This document shows, piece by piece, positions 9,262 through 19,272 of a DNA stretch of 64,000 bases. A model generated the notes under the pieces. It ran no database searches. It was not told the origin of the DNA and worked only from the letters and a program-made list of their open reading frames with translations. The translations under genes and the position numbers were made by a program. Every line of letters starts with the position of its first letter. The first letter of the stretch is position 1. Source of the DNA: Mucilaginibacter paludis DSM 18603 (GTDB taxonomy: Bacteria; Bacteroidota; Bacteroidia; Sphingobacteriales; Sphingobacteriaceae); NCBI RefSeq assembly GCF_000166195.2, contig NZ_CM001403.1, positions 2,932,432 to 2,996,431 on the forward strand, in the 5' to 3' direction.

Positions 9262-11066
9262 GTGATTCATTCAACGTATTATAAAAAAAAATTAACTTAT
9301 TTAATAATTATCTCGTTGCTTCTGATACCTACAATTTGCAAAGCGCAAAGCAATACACCATCGAGACTCATGTTTGAACAGGCCAGCGAATTAACCGGGA
9401 AGGTGGTTCAATATAGCCAGGACATGAAAGCTATCAAAGGTTTCTATTCCCCCTTTATTATAAATGAACACAGCGAAGATCAAACTAAATTAGACGTACT
9501 TAATTCTCCCGAACAAAGGGAAAAGTTAATCGGGTCATGCTATAACTATCTAAGGCAGTTGGAAGAATTTGATTTTGCATCCTTAAGTATTTATGGGAAG
9601 GTCGATTATATTTTACTGAAGAAGAAAATCAAATACGATTTATATGATCTCGAAAAGGAGGACGGCGATTATCTGAAAATAGCTAAGTATCTTAAATTCT
9701 CTGATAAAATTTACAGTCTTGAAAGTAAGCGTCGCCGTGGCGATTTTCTTGATGGCAAACAGGTAGCGGAGGAAATGGTCTTAATACAGAAGGCGCTTAA
9801 AATAGATTCTGCTGCATATTCAAAAATAATTTCTATCGATCTTCCGCTAGCACAGCTTGCGCAAAAAGCGCTAACCGGGTTAATTGGAAGATTAAAGGAT
9901 TTTTTTTGTTTTTATAATACCTATGACCCGGAATTTACCTGGTGGGTGCCGCAACCCTATCAGGCGCTGAATAGATCGCTGACCAATTACAGCAATTATG
10001 CATTAACGAAAGGCAGATTAGTCTCCGCTCAAAGACCAGATAGCAGCGGGATAAAGGGAGTACCTATAGGAAGGACTGAATTGATTAGACAACTCCAGGC
10101 AGAGATGATTCCCTATACGCCTGAAGAGTTAATACAACTTGCTACTAAGGAATTCGCATGGTGCGATGCTGAAATGTTGAAAGCATCGCGCGAAATGGGT
10201 TTTGGTGATGACTGGAAAAAAGCCCTGGAAAAAGTAAAAAACAGTTATGTCCCCGTCGGCCATCAGCCAGAACTAATTATAAAGCTGTATAACGATGCCT
10301 TGAATTTTATTAAACAACGAGATTTAATCACCATTCCATCGCTTGCGGAACAATCCTGGGGAATGGTGATGATGTCACCAGAACGACAATTAATTAACCC
10401 CTTTTTTACAGGGGGGAAGGAAATAAGTGTTTCTTATCCGGCCAATACGATGGAAGCCTCGGATAAACTGATGAGTATGCGAGGAAATAACCCTTACTTT
10501 TCGAGGGCGACAGTTCAGCATGAACTTATTCCGGGTCACAATTACAATATTTTATAAACAACAGGTATAAAACATACAGGCAGGATTTTGCAACCCCATT
10601 TGCCGGCGAAGGCTGGTCGTTGTATTGGGAATTGTTATTGTACGATAAGGGATTTGCAAAAACTCCTGAAGAGCGTGTTGGAATGCTGTTCTGGAGGATG
10701 CACCGCTGCGCCAGGATCCTATTTTCATTAAACTACCACCTCGGTAACTGGACGCCACAACAATGTATTACTTTTTTAATTGACCGGGTTGGCCATGAAA
10801 AAGCTAATGCAGTTGGCGAAGTCAGACGATCATTTGAAGGCGGATACAGCCCGTTATACCAGGTTGCGTATCTCGTCGGTGGCCTTCAGCTTATTGCATT
10901 AAAGGTAGAACTTGTTGATAAAGGTACGATGAGCTATAAGCAATTTCATGATGCTGTTATCAAAGAAAACTTGATTCCGGTAGAAATAGTAAGGGCAACA
11001 TTAACCAATCAGGATTTGTCAAAGAATTTTATAACCAGTTGGCGATTTTACGACTTGGCAAAATAA
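9262..11066 (+). pseudogene. DUF885 family hydrolase, frameshifted
   Basis: The reading frame has a signal peptide ('LIIISLLLIPTICKAQ') after a GTG, which may be a mutated ATG. It runs 431 codons to 'VQHELIPGHN' and then hits a stop. Loss of one base near 10541-10544 explains this: in the next frame the text continues as 'LQYFINNRYKTYRQDF' and runs uninterrupted to the stop at 11066. The HELIPGH motif is the HExxPGH-type signature of DUF885 proteins, thought to be metal-dependent peptidase-like. About 600 residues in total, normal for the family. The broken product would lose everything after the motif. Confidence 0.88.
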
Positions 11067-11103
11067 ATAACTAAAATATTTCTTAACTCCTATACCCTCT
11101 CTG

Positions 11104-12520
11104 ATGGATAATTATAAAACGTTTAAACCTTCCCTAAGGCTTATCGACGCAACAATGCTTGTTGCCGGTAGTATGATAGGTTCCGGAATTTTCATTGTCA
11201 GCGCTGATATAACCAGAAATGTTGGGAGTGCCGGAGGTTTACTATTAGTATGGCTTTTAACTGGATTTATGACACTTACGGCCGCTTTAAGCTATGGTGA
11301 ATTAAGCGCCATGTTTCCAAAAGCGGGCGGGCAGTACGTTTACTTGAAAGAAGCATATGGACCGTTAGTTGGTTTTTTTATATGGATGGAGCTTTTTCAT
11401 CGTTATACAAACGGCAACTATTGCGGCTGTAGGAGTTGTCTTTGCAAAATTCGCTGCATATCTGGTTCCGAAGTTTAGTGAAGATTTCATTGTAGTTAAA
11501 TTTGCAGGCTTGGCCCTATCGCCTGCTCAATTGTTATCTATAGTTGTGATCGTTTTGTTAACTTTTATCAATACGCAAGGCGTAAAAAGCGGAAAAATTG
11601 TACAAACTGTTTTTACAGTAGCTAAACTCTTAAGCCTCAAGGGCTTAATCGTCTTCGGACTGTTTGCTGCAAAAGCATCACTTTGGGATAGCAATTGGCA
11701 AATGCCTTGGAGAATAGGTAATTTAAAGGCCAATGGGTCTATCATATCTTACACTACCCTTGCTGCTCTTGGCGCTATTGCATCGGCTATGGTGGGTTCT
11801 GTATTCAGCAGCGATTCCTGGAATAGTGTCACTTTTATTGCGGGCGAAATAAAAAATCCTAAAAGGAACGTTGGGCTTAGTCTTGCGCTGGGAACAATCA
11901 TCGTAACTGTTATTTATATCCTGACAAATTTAATGTATTTAAGTGTGCTGTCACTTCATGAAATAGCTACTGCTGATAAAGACAGGGTTGGGGTACTGGC
12001 CTCACAAAAAATTTTTGGCAGTTCCGGAACAGTTATTATCGCGTTGCTGATCATGGTATCAACCTTTGGGTGCAATAATGGACTTATCATGTCTGGCGCG
12101 CGTGTATATTACTCTTTGGCCAAAGACCGTTTGTTTTTTAAACGTGTAGGAACGCTTAATGCAAATGCCGTACCGGCGTTTGGTTTGTGGCTACAATGCA
12201 TTATTGCCTGTTTATGGAGTCTCAGTGGCAAGTATGGAGATTTGCTGGATATGATTTCATTTGTTGTAGTCATGTTTTACGTACTTACCATAGCCGGTAT
12301 ATTTATACTGCGAAAGAAAATGCCTGATGCCGACCGTCCATATAAAGCATTTGGTTACCCGGTTTTGCCTGTTGTTTAGATGGTTTTGGGCCTTGCATTT
12401 TGCCTGCTCCTCATTAAGTATAAGCCTGCGTATACCTGGCCTGGGTTAATCATTACCGTGGCTGGTATACCGGTTTACTATCTTATCAGTGCAAGCGATA
12501 AAACAGCGCTCCGATCTTAA
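11104..12520 (+). pseudogene. APC-superfamily amino-acid permease, one frameshift and one stop
   Basis: The N-terminus has the family start 'LRLIDATMLVAGSMIGSGIF', followed by hydrophobic segments of a 12-helix transporter. At 11373-11379 a run of seven T shifts the frame after 'GPLVGF'; six T would restore 'GPLVGFLYGWSFFIVIQTATI'. The frame then runs through most of the membrane helices to an in-frame TAG at 12377-12379 after 'GYPVLPVV', beyond which the last helix continues ('MVLGLAFCLLLIKYKPAYTW') to the natural stop at 12520. Tyr (TAT) to TAG is the simplest origin. Not functional as sequenced. Third gene of the broken row. Confidence 0.88.
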
Positions 12521-12548
12521 AATAGTATAAGAAACAATAAATAATATA

Positions 12549-14773
12549 ATGAAAAAAAATGCTTTCGCTATTATACTACTGTGCTTTTTTGTAAGGGTCA
12601 ACGCTCAGAATGGGAAGTATATAAGCTTAAATAACGCCAAGTTTTCTACTGGTGACGATCCAGAATGGAAAAGCAATGACTTTGCCGACCAGAAGTGGCG
12701 AGATGTCTAAGTGGGGGAAGTATGGCAAAGTCAAGGCTTTCCCGACTACCATGGATTTGCATGGTATCGCATCCATGTAAATATTCCCGTTGCTTTAAAA
12801 ACCAATGCGGTCTGGAAGGATAGTATCCGCCTTTTTCTGGCGCACGTTAACGATGTCGATGAAACCTATTTTAATGGCACTTTAATCGGAAAAACAGGTG
12901 GGTTCCCGAATGATAAAGGGGGGTATATCAGTAAATGGCCGGCTGTAAGAAATTATTGTATCGCGTCAAGTAATCCGCTGATAAAATGGGATGGTGAAAA
13001 CGTTATCGCGGTAAAGGTTTATGACGGCGGTGGATCAGGTGGCATTTTTATGGGTAGCCCGTTTATTGATATGCTCGAAAAGTTTGACGGGATTGAATTT
13101 AACATATCTGCAATTCAATTTTTACCGGGCAAGAAAGCAAAAAGAACCCTGTCCCTTATCAACAGGTTTAATACTGTAATTTCAGGCGACCTTCATTATC
13201 AGGTGGTTGACGAATTGTACCGAAAAATTATAAACATTCAAGCAATAAAGATAAAGCTCAATCCATTTGAAAGTAAAAATTTGATATTGTCTCTTCCCCA
13301 CCGGGAGGAAATAAGGGTAATTTATGATTTTAGAGAATCGTCCTCTGGTAAGACAAAGTCATTTACCGAAGTAGCACCATACCTGCTTACCCCTGTTGAG
13401 CCGCTTAAACCTATCGTAAATGGTCCGCAAATCATAGGAGCGCATCCCGGTTCGCCAATAATTTATAAAATCCCGGCAAGCGGTCTAAAACCAATGATTT
13501 ATGCCGTTGACAATATTCCGGCCGGTTTGTCTTTTGATCCACGGAGCGGGATTTTAACCGGCACTATTTATAAGGCCGGAAACTATAAGGTGATTTTGCG
13601 TGCAAAAAATACTAAGGGAAGCGATAAGAAAGATCTTACAATAATGTTAGGCACTAGGTTAGCACTTACGCCGCCTATGGGTTGGAACAGTTGGAATTGC
13701 TGGGGCCTAAATGTAAGTGAAGAAAAAGTAAAAAGTTCTGCTAAGGAAATGATCCTTAACGGACTGGCAGATTATGGCTGGAATTATGTTAATGTGGACG
13801 ATGGGTGGCAAGCGCCGGAACGTTCACCCTCAGGGAAGCTATTACCAAATTCAAAATTTGCTGACATGAAAGGTCTCGGCGACCTGCTGCACGGGGCTGG
13901 TTTAAAATTTGGTATATACTCATCTCCCGGAGCTAAAACCTGCGGCGGCTTTTTAGGATCCCTAGGGCATGAAAGAGTAGACGCCGATACTTATGCTGCC
14001 TGGGGTGTAGATTATTTGAAATATGATCTTTGCAGTTACTCGGACAATACAGCTGGCGATACCACTCTTTTTGCGCAGCAAAAACCGTATATGGTTATGC
14101 GCGATGCGCTGAAACAGCAACACCGGGATATGGTTTACAGCATTTGCCAATATGGAATTCACGACGTGTGGAAATGGGGAAGAACTATGGATGGCAACCT
14201 ATGGCGAACGACTGAAGATATCACTGATACCTGGGAAAGTTTGCGTGATATTGGTTTTAGCCAGGCCGACAAATCGCCTTATGCTAGCCCGGGGGGTGGA
14301 ATGATCCGGATATGCTGATTGTGGGGCAGGTAGGCTGGGGCGAAAACCTTCATTCTTCTAACCTTACGCCCTATGAACAATATGCGCACATCAGTTTATG
14401 GAGCCTGCTATCGGCTCCATTGCTAATCGGGTGCGATTTGAGTAAACTCGATGCCTTTACCTTGAATTTGCTGAAAAACAAGGAGGTAATAGTATTAGAT
14501 CAGGACACTCTTGGAAAGCAGGCAATCCGAACTGTTAATATTGGCGGTGTACAAGTATGGGAAAAAAAGCTTTCGGATGGCGGACTTGCCATAGGCGTTT
14601 TTAACCTGAATGATAAATATTGCCGATATACCTTACGTTTAACGCGTAGAAAACACCCGGTAAATATTATACGGGATTTATGGATTCAAAAGGACGTTAA
14701 AAAAAATGTCGGCACTGTGTTGTTTCAAGTGCCACCTCATGGGGTCAAGCTTCTGAATATTAAAGGCAGTTAG
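12549..14773 (+). pseudogene. GH27 alpha-galactosidase-like hydrolase, one stop and one frameshift
   Basis: The gene starts with ATG at 12549 and a signal peptide ending near 'VNAQ'. An in-frame TAA at 12708-12710 (probably AAA originally) splits the N-terminal galactose-binding-like domain ('WQSQGFPDYHGFAWYRIHV'). A putative Ig-like domain follows ('LSFDPRSGILTGTIY'), then the GH27 barrel with 'LTPPMGWNSWNCWG', 'NVDDGWQ', nucleophile motif 'YLKYDLC' and the region of the acid/base Asp ('WRTTEDITDTW'). Loss of one G in the run at 14291-14296 shifts the frame; restored, it reads 'GGWNDPDMLIVGQVG'. The C-terminal beta domain then runs to 14773. Exported carbohydrate-degrading enzyme, now inactive. 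Confidence 0.9.
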
Positions 14774-14996
14774 TATCATTAAATATGGTCAAATGGTTGC
14801 TATGTTAGGATAAATTCCAACGTTAATTGACACCTACAGGTGATTACTTTTGAATTAGTTTTGTGAATAAAAGTGTCTGTGTTCGTCAATTTATCTTTTA
14901 TCGAAAATAATAATGCATCTTATACAATAATTTATTTAATTGTTAACGATGGGAGTTAGTTTTTTCGTCAAGGTCAATTCTTACAAGACAGTTATA

Positions 14997-15015
14997 GTTA
15001 GTTAGTTAGTTAGTT
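14997..15015. repeat. GTTA tetranucleotide tandem repeat (4.75 copies)
   Basis: Four full GTTA units and three bases of a fifth, 22 bases before the IS3-family element in otherwise featureless AT-rich DNA (14774-15036). It may be a slippage-prone tract; no gene depends on it visibly. Confidence 0.8.
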
Positions 15016-15085
15016 GATTAAGATGGCCGTCTCAATTTGAAGTGAACCCCAAAAGTTAGACAAAAACTTTTGGGGTTTATTATTT

Positions 15086-15607
15086 ATGTCAAAGCACACA
15101 TTTGAAGAGAAACTTGATGTAGTTTCTCAAGTAAGAAAGGGAAAGCCGATTCTACGGATATCCCGCGAACGCCATATCCGTGAAGGCATGATATTGGAAT
15201 GGGTTCGGAAATATGATCTTTATGGCGAAAGTGGGCTGCTCAAACAACCTAACGTCAAGCCCACGCCTGATTTCAAAGAAGAAGTTGTAAGGCTTGTCAT
15301 AGAAAAAAAAGTACCTTTAAATCAGGTTGTTCTGGAATATAGATTAAGCAAGACTGCTTTAGAGCGCTGGGTAAGATCAGTACGGGTTGAGGGATATGCA
15401 GTACTATACCAGCAAAAGAATCCTGGACGACCACCTAAATGCATGGGAAGATCAAAGAAGCTTGAACCTGAAACAGAAGTAGAGAAGCTCCAGGCGGAAA
15501 ATAGCCGTTTGCGGGCGGAGAACGCACTATTAAAAAAAGTCACGGCCTTAGTCAAGGAAAAAGAAGCCCGCGAACGCATGAGTGGGCAAAAGCCATCGAA
15601 GAACTAA
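15086..15607 (+). CDS. IS3-family OrfA (HTH/leucine-zipper transposase subunit)
   Basis: A 173-residue protein with two helix-turn-helix-like regions ('TFEEKLDVVSQVRKGKPILR' and 'KEEVVRLVIEKKVPLNQVVL') and a C-terminal leucine zipper ('VEKLQAENSRLRAENALLKK'). It binds the element ends and, in this family, is fused to OrfB by programmed -1 frameshifting. The slippery site lies inside this gene at 15532-15538. The long IS150-type OrfA with two HTH units argues for that group. Confidence 0.9.
   Translation: MSKHTFEEKLDVVSQVRKGKPILRISRERHIREGMILEWVRKYDLYGESGLLKQPNVKPTPDFKEEVVRLVIEKKVPLNQVVLEYRLSKTALERWVRSVRVEGYAVLYQQKNPGRPPKCMGRSKKLEPETEVEKLQAENSRLRAENALLKKVTALVKEKEARERMSGQKPSKN
15532..15538 (+). 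promoter_or_regulatory. Programmed -1 frameshift heptamer (A AAA AAA)
   Basis: In the OrfA frame the codons read TTA AAA AAA G, a classical slippery sequence. Shifting back one base here joins OrfA to the OrfB frame, whose reading then runs 'AKAIEELRPEHDVSILL' into the integrase domain without a stop. This is how IS3-family elements make the active OrfAB transposase. Confidence 0.75.
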
Positions 15608-16428
15608 GGCCCGAACATGATGTTTCAATTCTATTGGATTGCAAACAGATGGCTCGTTCTGTATTTTATTATCATCGCAAGCGCCTAAATGATGATAAAT
15701 ACAAGCATGAAAAAGAAGAGATCGCAAGTATATACCACTTGCATAAAGGCAGATATGGTTATCGGCGGGTCACCGCCGAAATGAAGAACCGGGGTTATAG
15801 CATAAATCACAAGACTGTCCAAAAATTGATGGGAACATTAGGCCTAAAATGCAATATCAGGAAAGTAAGTTATCGCTCATACAAAGGTGAGGTTGGTAAA
15901 ATTGCCCCTAATGTACTTGAAAGGGATTTTGAGGCAAATCTGCCTAATCAGAAATGGGCTACGGATGTCACTCAGATGAACATTAAAGGGGAGAAGATCT
16001 ATTTATCTCCTATAATTGACATGTTCAACGGGGAAGTCATTTCTTATAGTATTTCAAAATCTCCAAATATGCAGATGATAGATGAAATGTTATATGAGGC
16101 TTTTGATAAAGTGAAAGATATAAGGGGACTTATTTTTCACTCTGACCAAGGGTGGCAATATCAACATTATGGATATAGAAAGGCTTTGGAAAAACATGGA
16201 ATTATTCAAAGCATGTCCAGAAAGGGAAACTGCTTGGATAATGCCTTGGCCGAAAGCTTCTTTGGGATCTTAAAGACAGAATTACTGTACAAACAGAGCT
16301 TTGAAACTGCGGAAGAATTTATAACTTCGTTAAAAGAATACATTCATTACTATAACAATGAAAGAATAAAAAACAGGTTAAATGGAAAGAGCCCGGTGGA
16401 ATACCGAGCTCTCGTACAAAAAACTTAA
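15532..16428 (+). CDS. IS3-family OrfB, DDE integrase-type transposase (reached by -1 frameshift)
   Basis: The -1 frame is open from the slippery heptamer to 16428. It contains an HTH_21-like region ('IYHLHKGRYGYRRVTAEMKN') and an rve integrase core with the catalytic triad: D in 'KWATDVTQ', D in 'IFHSDQGWQYQ' and E in 'NALAESFFGILKTE'. No ATG lies before the integrase part, only a TTG at 15634, which supports production as an OrfAB fusion rather than independent initiation. Intact. Confidence 0.9.
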   Translation, partial: KKSHGLSQGKRSPRTHEWAKAIEELRPEHDVSILLDCKQMARSVFYYHRKRLNDDKYKHEKEEIASIYHLHKGRYGYRRVTAEMKNRGYSINHKTVQKLMGTLGLKCNIRKVSYRSYKGEVGKIAPNVLERDFEANLPNQKWATDVTQMNIKGEKIYLSPIIDMFNGEVISYSISKSPNMQMIDEMLYEAFDKVKDIRGLIFHSDQGWQYQHYGYRKALEKHGIIQSMSRKGNCLDNALAESFFGILKTELLYKQSFETAEEFITSLKEYIHYYNNERIKNRLNGKSPVEYRALVQKT

Positions 16429-16504
16429 TTTTGTAAACTGTCCAACTTTTTGGGGTCACACCAAATAATAACAGCCTCCTTTTTTATTTTTTTGGCAGCC
16501 ATTG

Positions 16505-17602
16505 TTAATCCTTTTCCTCATTTACGGTATAAACATTTCCGATTGCAGCCTCGCCAACTTTTGTGCGTAAGGCATTAATCCAATCAAGACAAAGGTTTTC
16601 GGCTAAATTCACAAAGGCATCAACCCGTTCCAATATTTTAATAGCAATATTCTTGTCAACTCTGAAGTTCTCCGCATAACGAGTGTCTCCGTAGCTTTCG
16701 CGAAGTATTTTAAATAACCTGACGGATTCTTCATCTTCCGCTAAAAATAGTTCTGCGGGTTTATCAGAGAAACATTTACAGAGGTTTAAAAGACGGGTTA
16801 GGTTATGCAAATCGATCCGGTAACCCATGTGAACTTTAATAAGTGCGATACAGGCTTGTTCAACCGCCTGATGAAGCAAAAAAACACCGTTTTCAGGGTA
16901 TTCCTCAATACGAATACAATTAACCGCGCTATATAAAAATCCGGTTGACATTTTTATGTGGTCATGAAAACGTTTTTCCGCTTTCTGAAGTGTATTAGCT
17001 GGGTTTAGCGTTGGAAACACTACGTCAAGGTGGTTAAGCTTATCATGGTACATTTCCAAACCGCCTAAACATGCTGCAATGAAGAATCTGCTGCCTTGCG
17101 CCACGGCCAGACGAACATTTTCAAGGCTGTGCGATATAGCTGTTACCTTAAAGCTCTTATAATGTGAGTTGATGTAATCTTGTATTTCGTGTTCTACTCG
17201 TTCGCTGCCTTTGGTAATAAATAGAAAAAAGAAATGCAGGTCAATGTAAGAGGAAAACTCTCCGAACTTGCTGAAGTTGTTAGTTATTGTCCCTTTATGG
17301 GCAAAGCAAAAAACATGCGTTAGATCAAATTTTTGAGCGAGTAACTCAATTAACGCAGACATCTCTTTAGATTGTTCTTCCGACATGTAGTAGTCGGAGA
17401 CAATTTCCTCTAATGGGAATTTTTTATCTATGGCTTCTTTAAGCGTTTGTCCTTTCTCACGTTCTGCCTGTAGCAGCCGTTTGTATAAAGATTCAGTAAG
17501 GTTTTCTGAACCCATGCTAATATTGGAGACGGTCAGGCCGTCAGTATCCATTCCGGAAATATTCAATATCAGTCTTCCACCTGAAAAATTAATAACATTC
17601 AT
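16505..17602 (-). CDS. HEPN-domain protein with N-terminal nucleotidyltransferase-like region
   Basis: A 365-residue protein. The C-terminal half is a helical HEPN domain: 'HDHIKMSTGFLYSAVNCIRI', 'FLLHQAVEQACIALIKVHMGY' and 'IDLHNLTRLLNLCKCF', with the R/N...H-type arrangement usual for the fold. The N-terminal half ('KFDLTHVFCFAHKGTITNNF') recalls a nucleotidyltransferase fold, but the GS...DxD catalytic motif is not visible, so any transferase activity is doubtful. HEPN proteins often act as RNases in defence or toxin-antitoxin systems; a scaffolding role is also possible. It diverges from an XRE regulator 129 bases away, which may control it. Its 3' end lies 41 bases from an IS end. Confidence 0.65.
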   Translation of the reverse strand: MNVINFSGGRLILNISGMDTDGLTVSNISMGSENLTESLYKRLLQAEREKGQTLKEAIDKKFPLEEIVSDYYMSEEQSKEMSALIELLAQKFDLTHVFCFAHKGTITNNFSKFGEFSSYIDLHFFFLFITKGSERVEHEIQDYINSHYKSFKVTAISHSLENVRLAVAQGSRFFIAACLGGLEMYHDKLNHLDVVFPTLNPANTLQKAEKRFHDHIKMSTGFLYSAVNCIRIEEYPENGVFLLHQAVEQACIALIKVHMGYRIDLHNLTRLLNLCKCFSDKPAELFLAEDEESVRLFKILRESYGDTRYAENFRVDKNIAIKILERVDAFVNLAENLCLDWINALRTKVGEAAIGNVYTVNEEKD

Positions 17603-17720
17603 ATTTTCTGAATTTTAATTAAAGATTTAATCAAAATTCAGTGGTCTAAGTTGTGTGCCGAACCCAAACAAAGCGTATTTTACTCATAAGGGTGTTATCT
17701 TTACCGTTATAAAATCTTTG

Positions 17721-17728
17721 TATATTTG
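17721..17728 (+). promoter_or_regulatory. Candidate -7 box (TATATTTG) almost abutting the XRE start codon
   Basis: Exact match to TAnnTTTG, only 3 bases before the ATG at 17732. If used, the transcript would be leaderless or nearly so. No clear -33 TTG is visible, so this may be chance. Confidence 0.3.
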
Positions 17729-17731
17729 GTC

Positions 17732-18133
17732 ATGGAAACATCTGCTAAACCATCAAATAATCATATAGGTAGGAAAATCGGTCGTATCCGTGAACTACGC
17801 GGTATTAAACAAGAAGTGCTTGCTGCTGAATTAGGCGTGAGTCAACAAACTGTTTCGCGCATGGAGCAAAGCGAAACCATTGAAGATGATGTTTTAGAAA
17901 AGGTTGCTAAAATTTTAGGTGTTTCTAAAGAAGCTATTGATAATTTTTCCGAAGACGCTGTGGTCAATTATTTTAATAATACTTTTCATGGTAGCAATCA
18001 TGGCCCTTTTTATCATTGCACTTTTAATCCATTGGATAAATTATTGGAAATGGTAGAGGAAAATAAAAAGCTATACGAACGTTTGTTAGCCAGCGAGAAG
18101 GAGAAACTTGATTTATTAAAAGATAAGAAATAA
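17732..18133 (+). CDS. XRE-family helix-turn-helix regulator
   Basis: 133 residues from the ATG at 17732. Residues 10-75 form a Cro/C1-type HTH ('IGRKIGRIRELRGIKQEVLA', 'LGVSQQTVSRMEQSE'). A middle segment contains 'FHGSNHGPFYHCTFNPLDKL', a His/Cys-bearing stretch seen in a common Bacteroidota XRE family. The end is a charged helix ('MVEENKKLYERLLASEKEKL') likely to form a coiled coil for dimerisation. It diverges from the HEPN gene and probably regulates itself and its neighbours. Cytoplasmic DNA-binding protein. Confidence 0.85.
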   Translation: METSAKPSNNHIGRKIGRIRELRGIKQEVLAAELGVSQQTVSRMEQSETIEDDVLEKVAKILGVSKEAIDNFSEDAVVNYFNNTFHGSNHGPFYHCTFNPLDKLLEMVEENKKLYERLLASEKEKLDLLKDKK

Positions 18134-18253
18134 GTTTAATAGCAAAAGATTTCCATCCAATCGCTTGAAATAGAATAATTTTATAAATGATGCATGTATT
18201 ATTTGTAAATATTTTTATATAAATTTAAACTCCTAAAACTTACACCTATTTAT

Positions 18254-19258
18254 ATGAAAATATGCAAATTACTCATCCCTCTTATTACGCTTTTTAGCCT
18301 AAGTGCTTATTCGCAAGATGGTAAGCAATATTTTATTGATGCTTATAGAGAGCAATTAGCAATGATTCAAGGCGAAAAGCCAATCGATTTTAAAAGAGCT
18401 GTCTTTCTGACAGAAAATTCCTATTACAAGGGTAAATTGAATTATCAAGCGTATTGTACGGATATTTCAAATATCGGTACAAAGCTTAAGCTTATGATTA
18501 AGCTAAAAGGGATTGAAAAGTATAAAACAGCAGGTAATTGGGCTGCATTTGCTTACATGACAGATAGTTCATCCGTAAATAACTTCAAACCCTACAGATA
18601 TGACTTCGACGACTTTATGGGTGATAAAGATTGGACAAAACAGTTCATTACCAAATTAATAAAAACGCACACCGGAAATTGTCACTCGTTACCTTTTCTT
18701 TACAAAATCTTATGTGAGCAAATAGGTGCAAAGGCATCTTTGGCGTTAGGACCAAATCATGTTTATATTAAACATATCGATGAAAATGGGCAATGGACTA
18801 ATTTGGAACTAACGAGTGGTAGTATTACACGTGATCAATGGATTATTAAATCAATGGATATTCCAATTGAGGCAATAAAATCGGGGGCATATATGGCACC
18901 GTTATCGGAAAAAGAATGTATAGCATTTACGATGTTTGATTTAGCTGAAACATATAATTTTCAATATGGTACAGACAAATTTGTATTGGATATTGTTAAC
19001 ACCGCTATACGTAATTTTCCAACTTGTATTCCACTGTACTGCCTTAAACTGGATTGTTGCAGGGAGTTAGTCGAAAGTGAGAATAAAAAGCCTTCACCTA
19101 ACAAAGATTATATTGCTGCCAACGTTGCATCATACAAAGAAACGCAAGCCAAAGTTGATGGATTGGGTTATAAATCTGAAACACCTGAATCCTACAAGGC
19201 GTTTCTACAAGGAATGGAGAATGAAAAGAAAAAACGGGGTTTAATTAAAAGTAATTAA
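18254..19258 (+). CDS. Exported transglutaminase-like (papain-fold) protein
   Basis: 334 residues with a clear signal peptide ('LLIPLITLFSLSAYSQ'). The core motif 'THTGNCHSLPFLYKILCEQI' (C143) followed by 'ALGPNHVYIKH' (H169) is the Cys-His signature of transglutaminase-like cysteine peptidases of Bacteroidota. The C-terminal 130 residues are helical and TPR-like. Substrate unknown. It is the first gene of a tight cassette: 14 bases separate it from the Rhs-tail/lysozyme gene. The three cassette genes are AT-rich compared with the flanking chromosome, and all encode exported proteins. It could be a processing or delivery factor for the next product, or an unrelated passenger. Confidence 0.7.
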   Translation: MKICKLLIPLITLFSLSAYSQDGKQYFIDAYREQLAMIQGEKPIDFKRAVFLTENSYYKGKLNYQAYCTDISNIGTKLKLMIKLKGIEKYKTAGNWAAFAYMTDSSSVNNFKPYRYDFDDFMGDKDWTKQFITKLIKTHTGNCHSLPFLYKILCEQIGAKASLALGPNHVYIKHIDENGQWTNLELTSGSITRDQWIIKSMDIPIEAIKSGAYMAPLSEKECIAFTMFDLAETYNFQYGTDKFVLDIVNTAIRNFPTCIPLYCLKLDCCRELVESENKKPSPNKDYIAANVASYKETQAKVDGLGYKSETPESYKAFLQGMENEKKKRGLIKSN

Positions 19259-19272
19259 ATTAAAATGTGGTC

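Larger units (their letters stand above)
15037..16463 (+). mobile_element. IS3-family (IS150-group) insertion sequence
   Basis: About 1.43 kb, containing overlapping OrfA and OrfB. The ends are imperfect inverted repeats beginning TG...: inwards the left end reads TGAAGTGAACCCCAAAAGTT and the right end TGGTGTGACCCCAAAAAGTT, both continuing with a GACA-type sequence. If the left border is 15037, the 3-bp sequence AAT flanks both sides, a duplication length usual for this family, but the border is uncertain by a base. Both frames are intact, so the element may be active. It marks the right boundary of the decayed gene row. Confidence 0.88.

Noticed and set aside
8322..14773. Use of an alternative genetic code or stop-codon recoding to explain the interrupted genes
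   Set aside because: Both TAA and TAG are involved, frameshifts also occur, and TAA, TAG and TGA end normal genes throughout the window.
8322..14773. Sequencing or assembly error as the sole cause of the broken operon
   Set aside because: Two shifts are in homopolymers and could be errors, but three clean stop codons and a non-homopolymer shift in adjacent genes, with none in the surrounding 50 kb, favour real decay. Resequencing would settle it.
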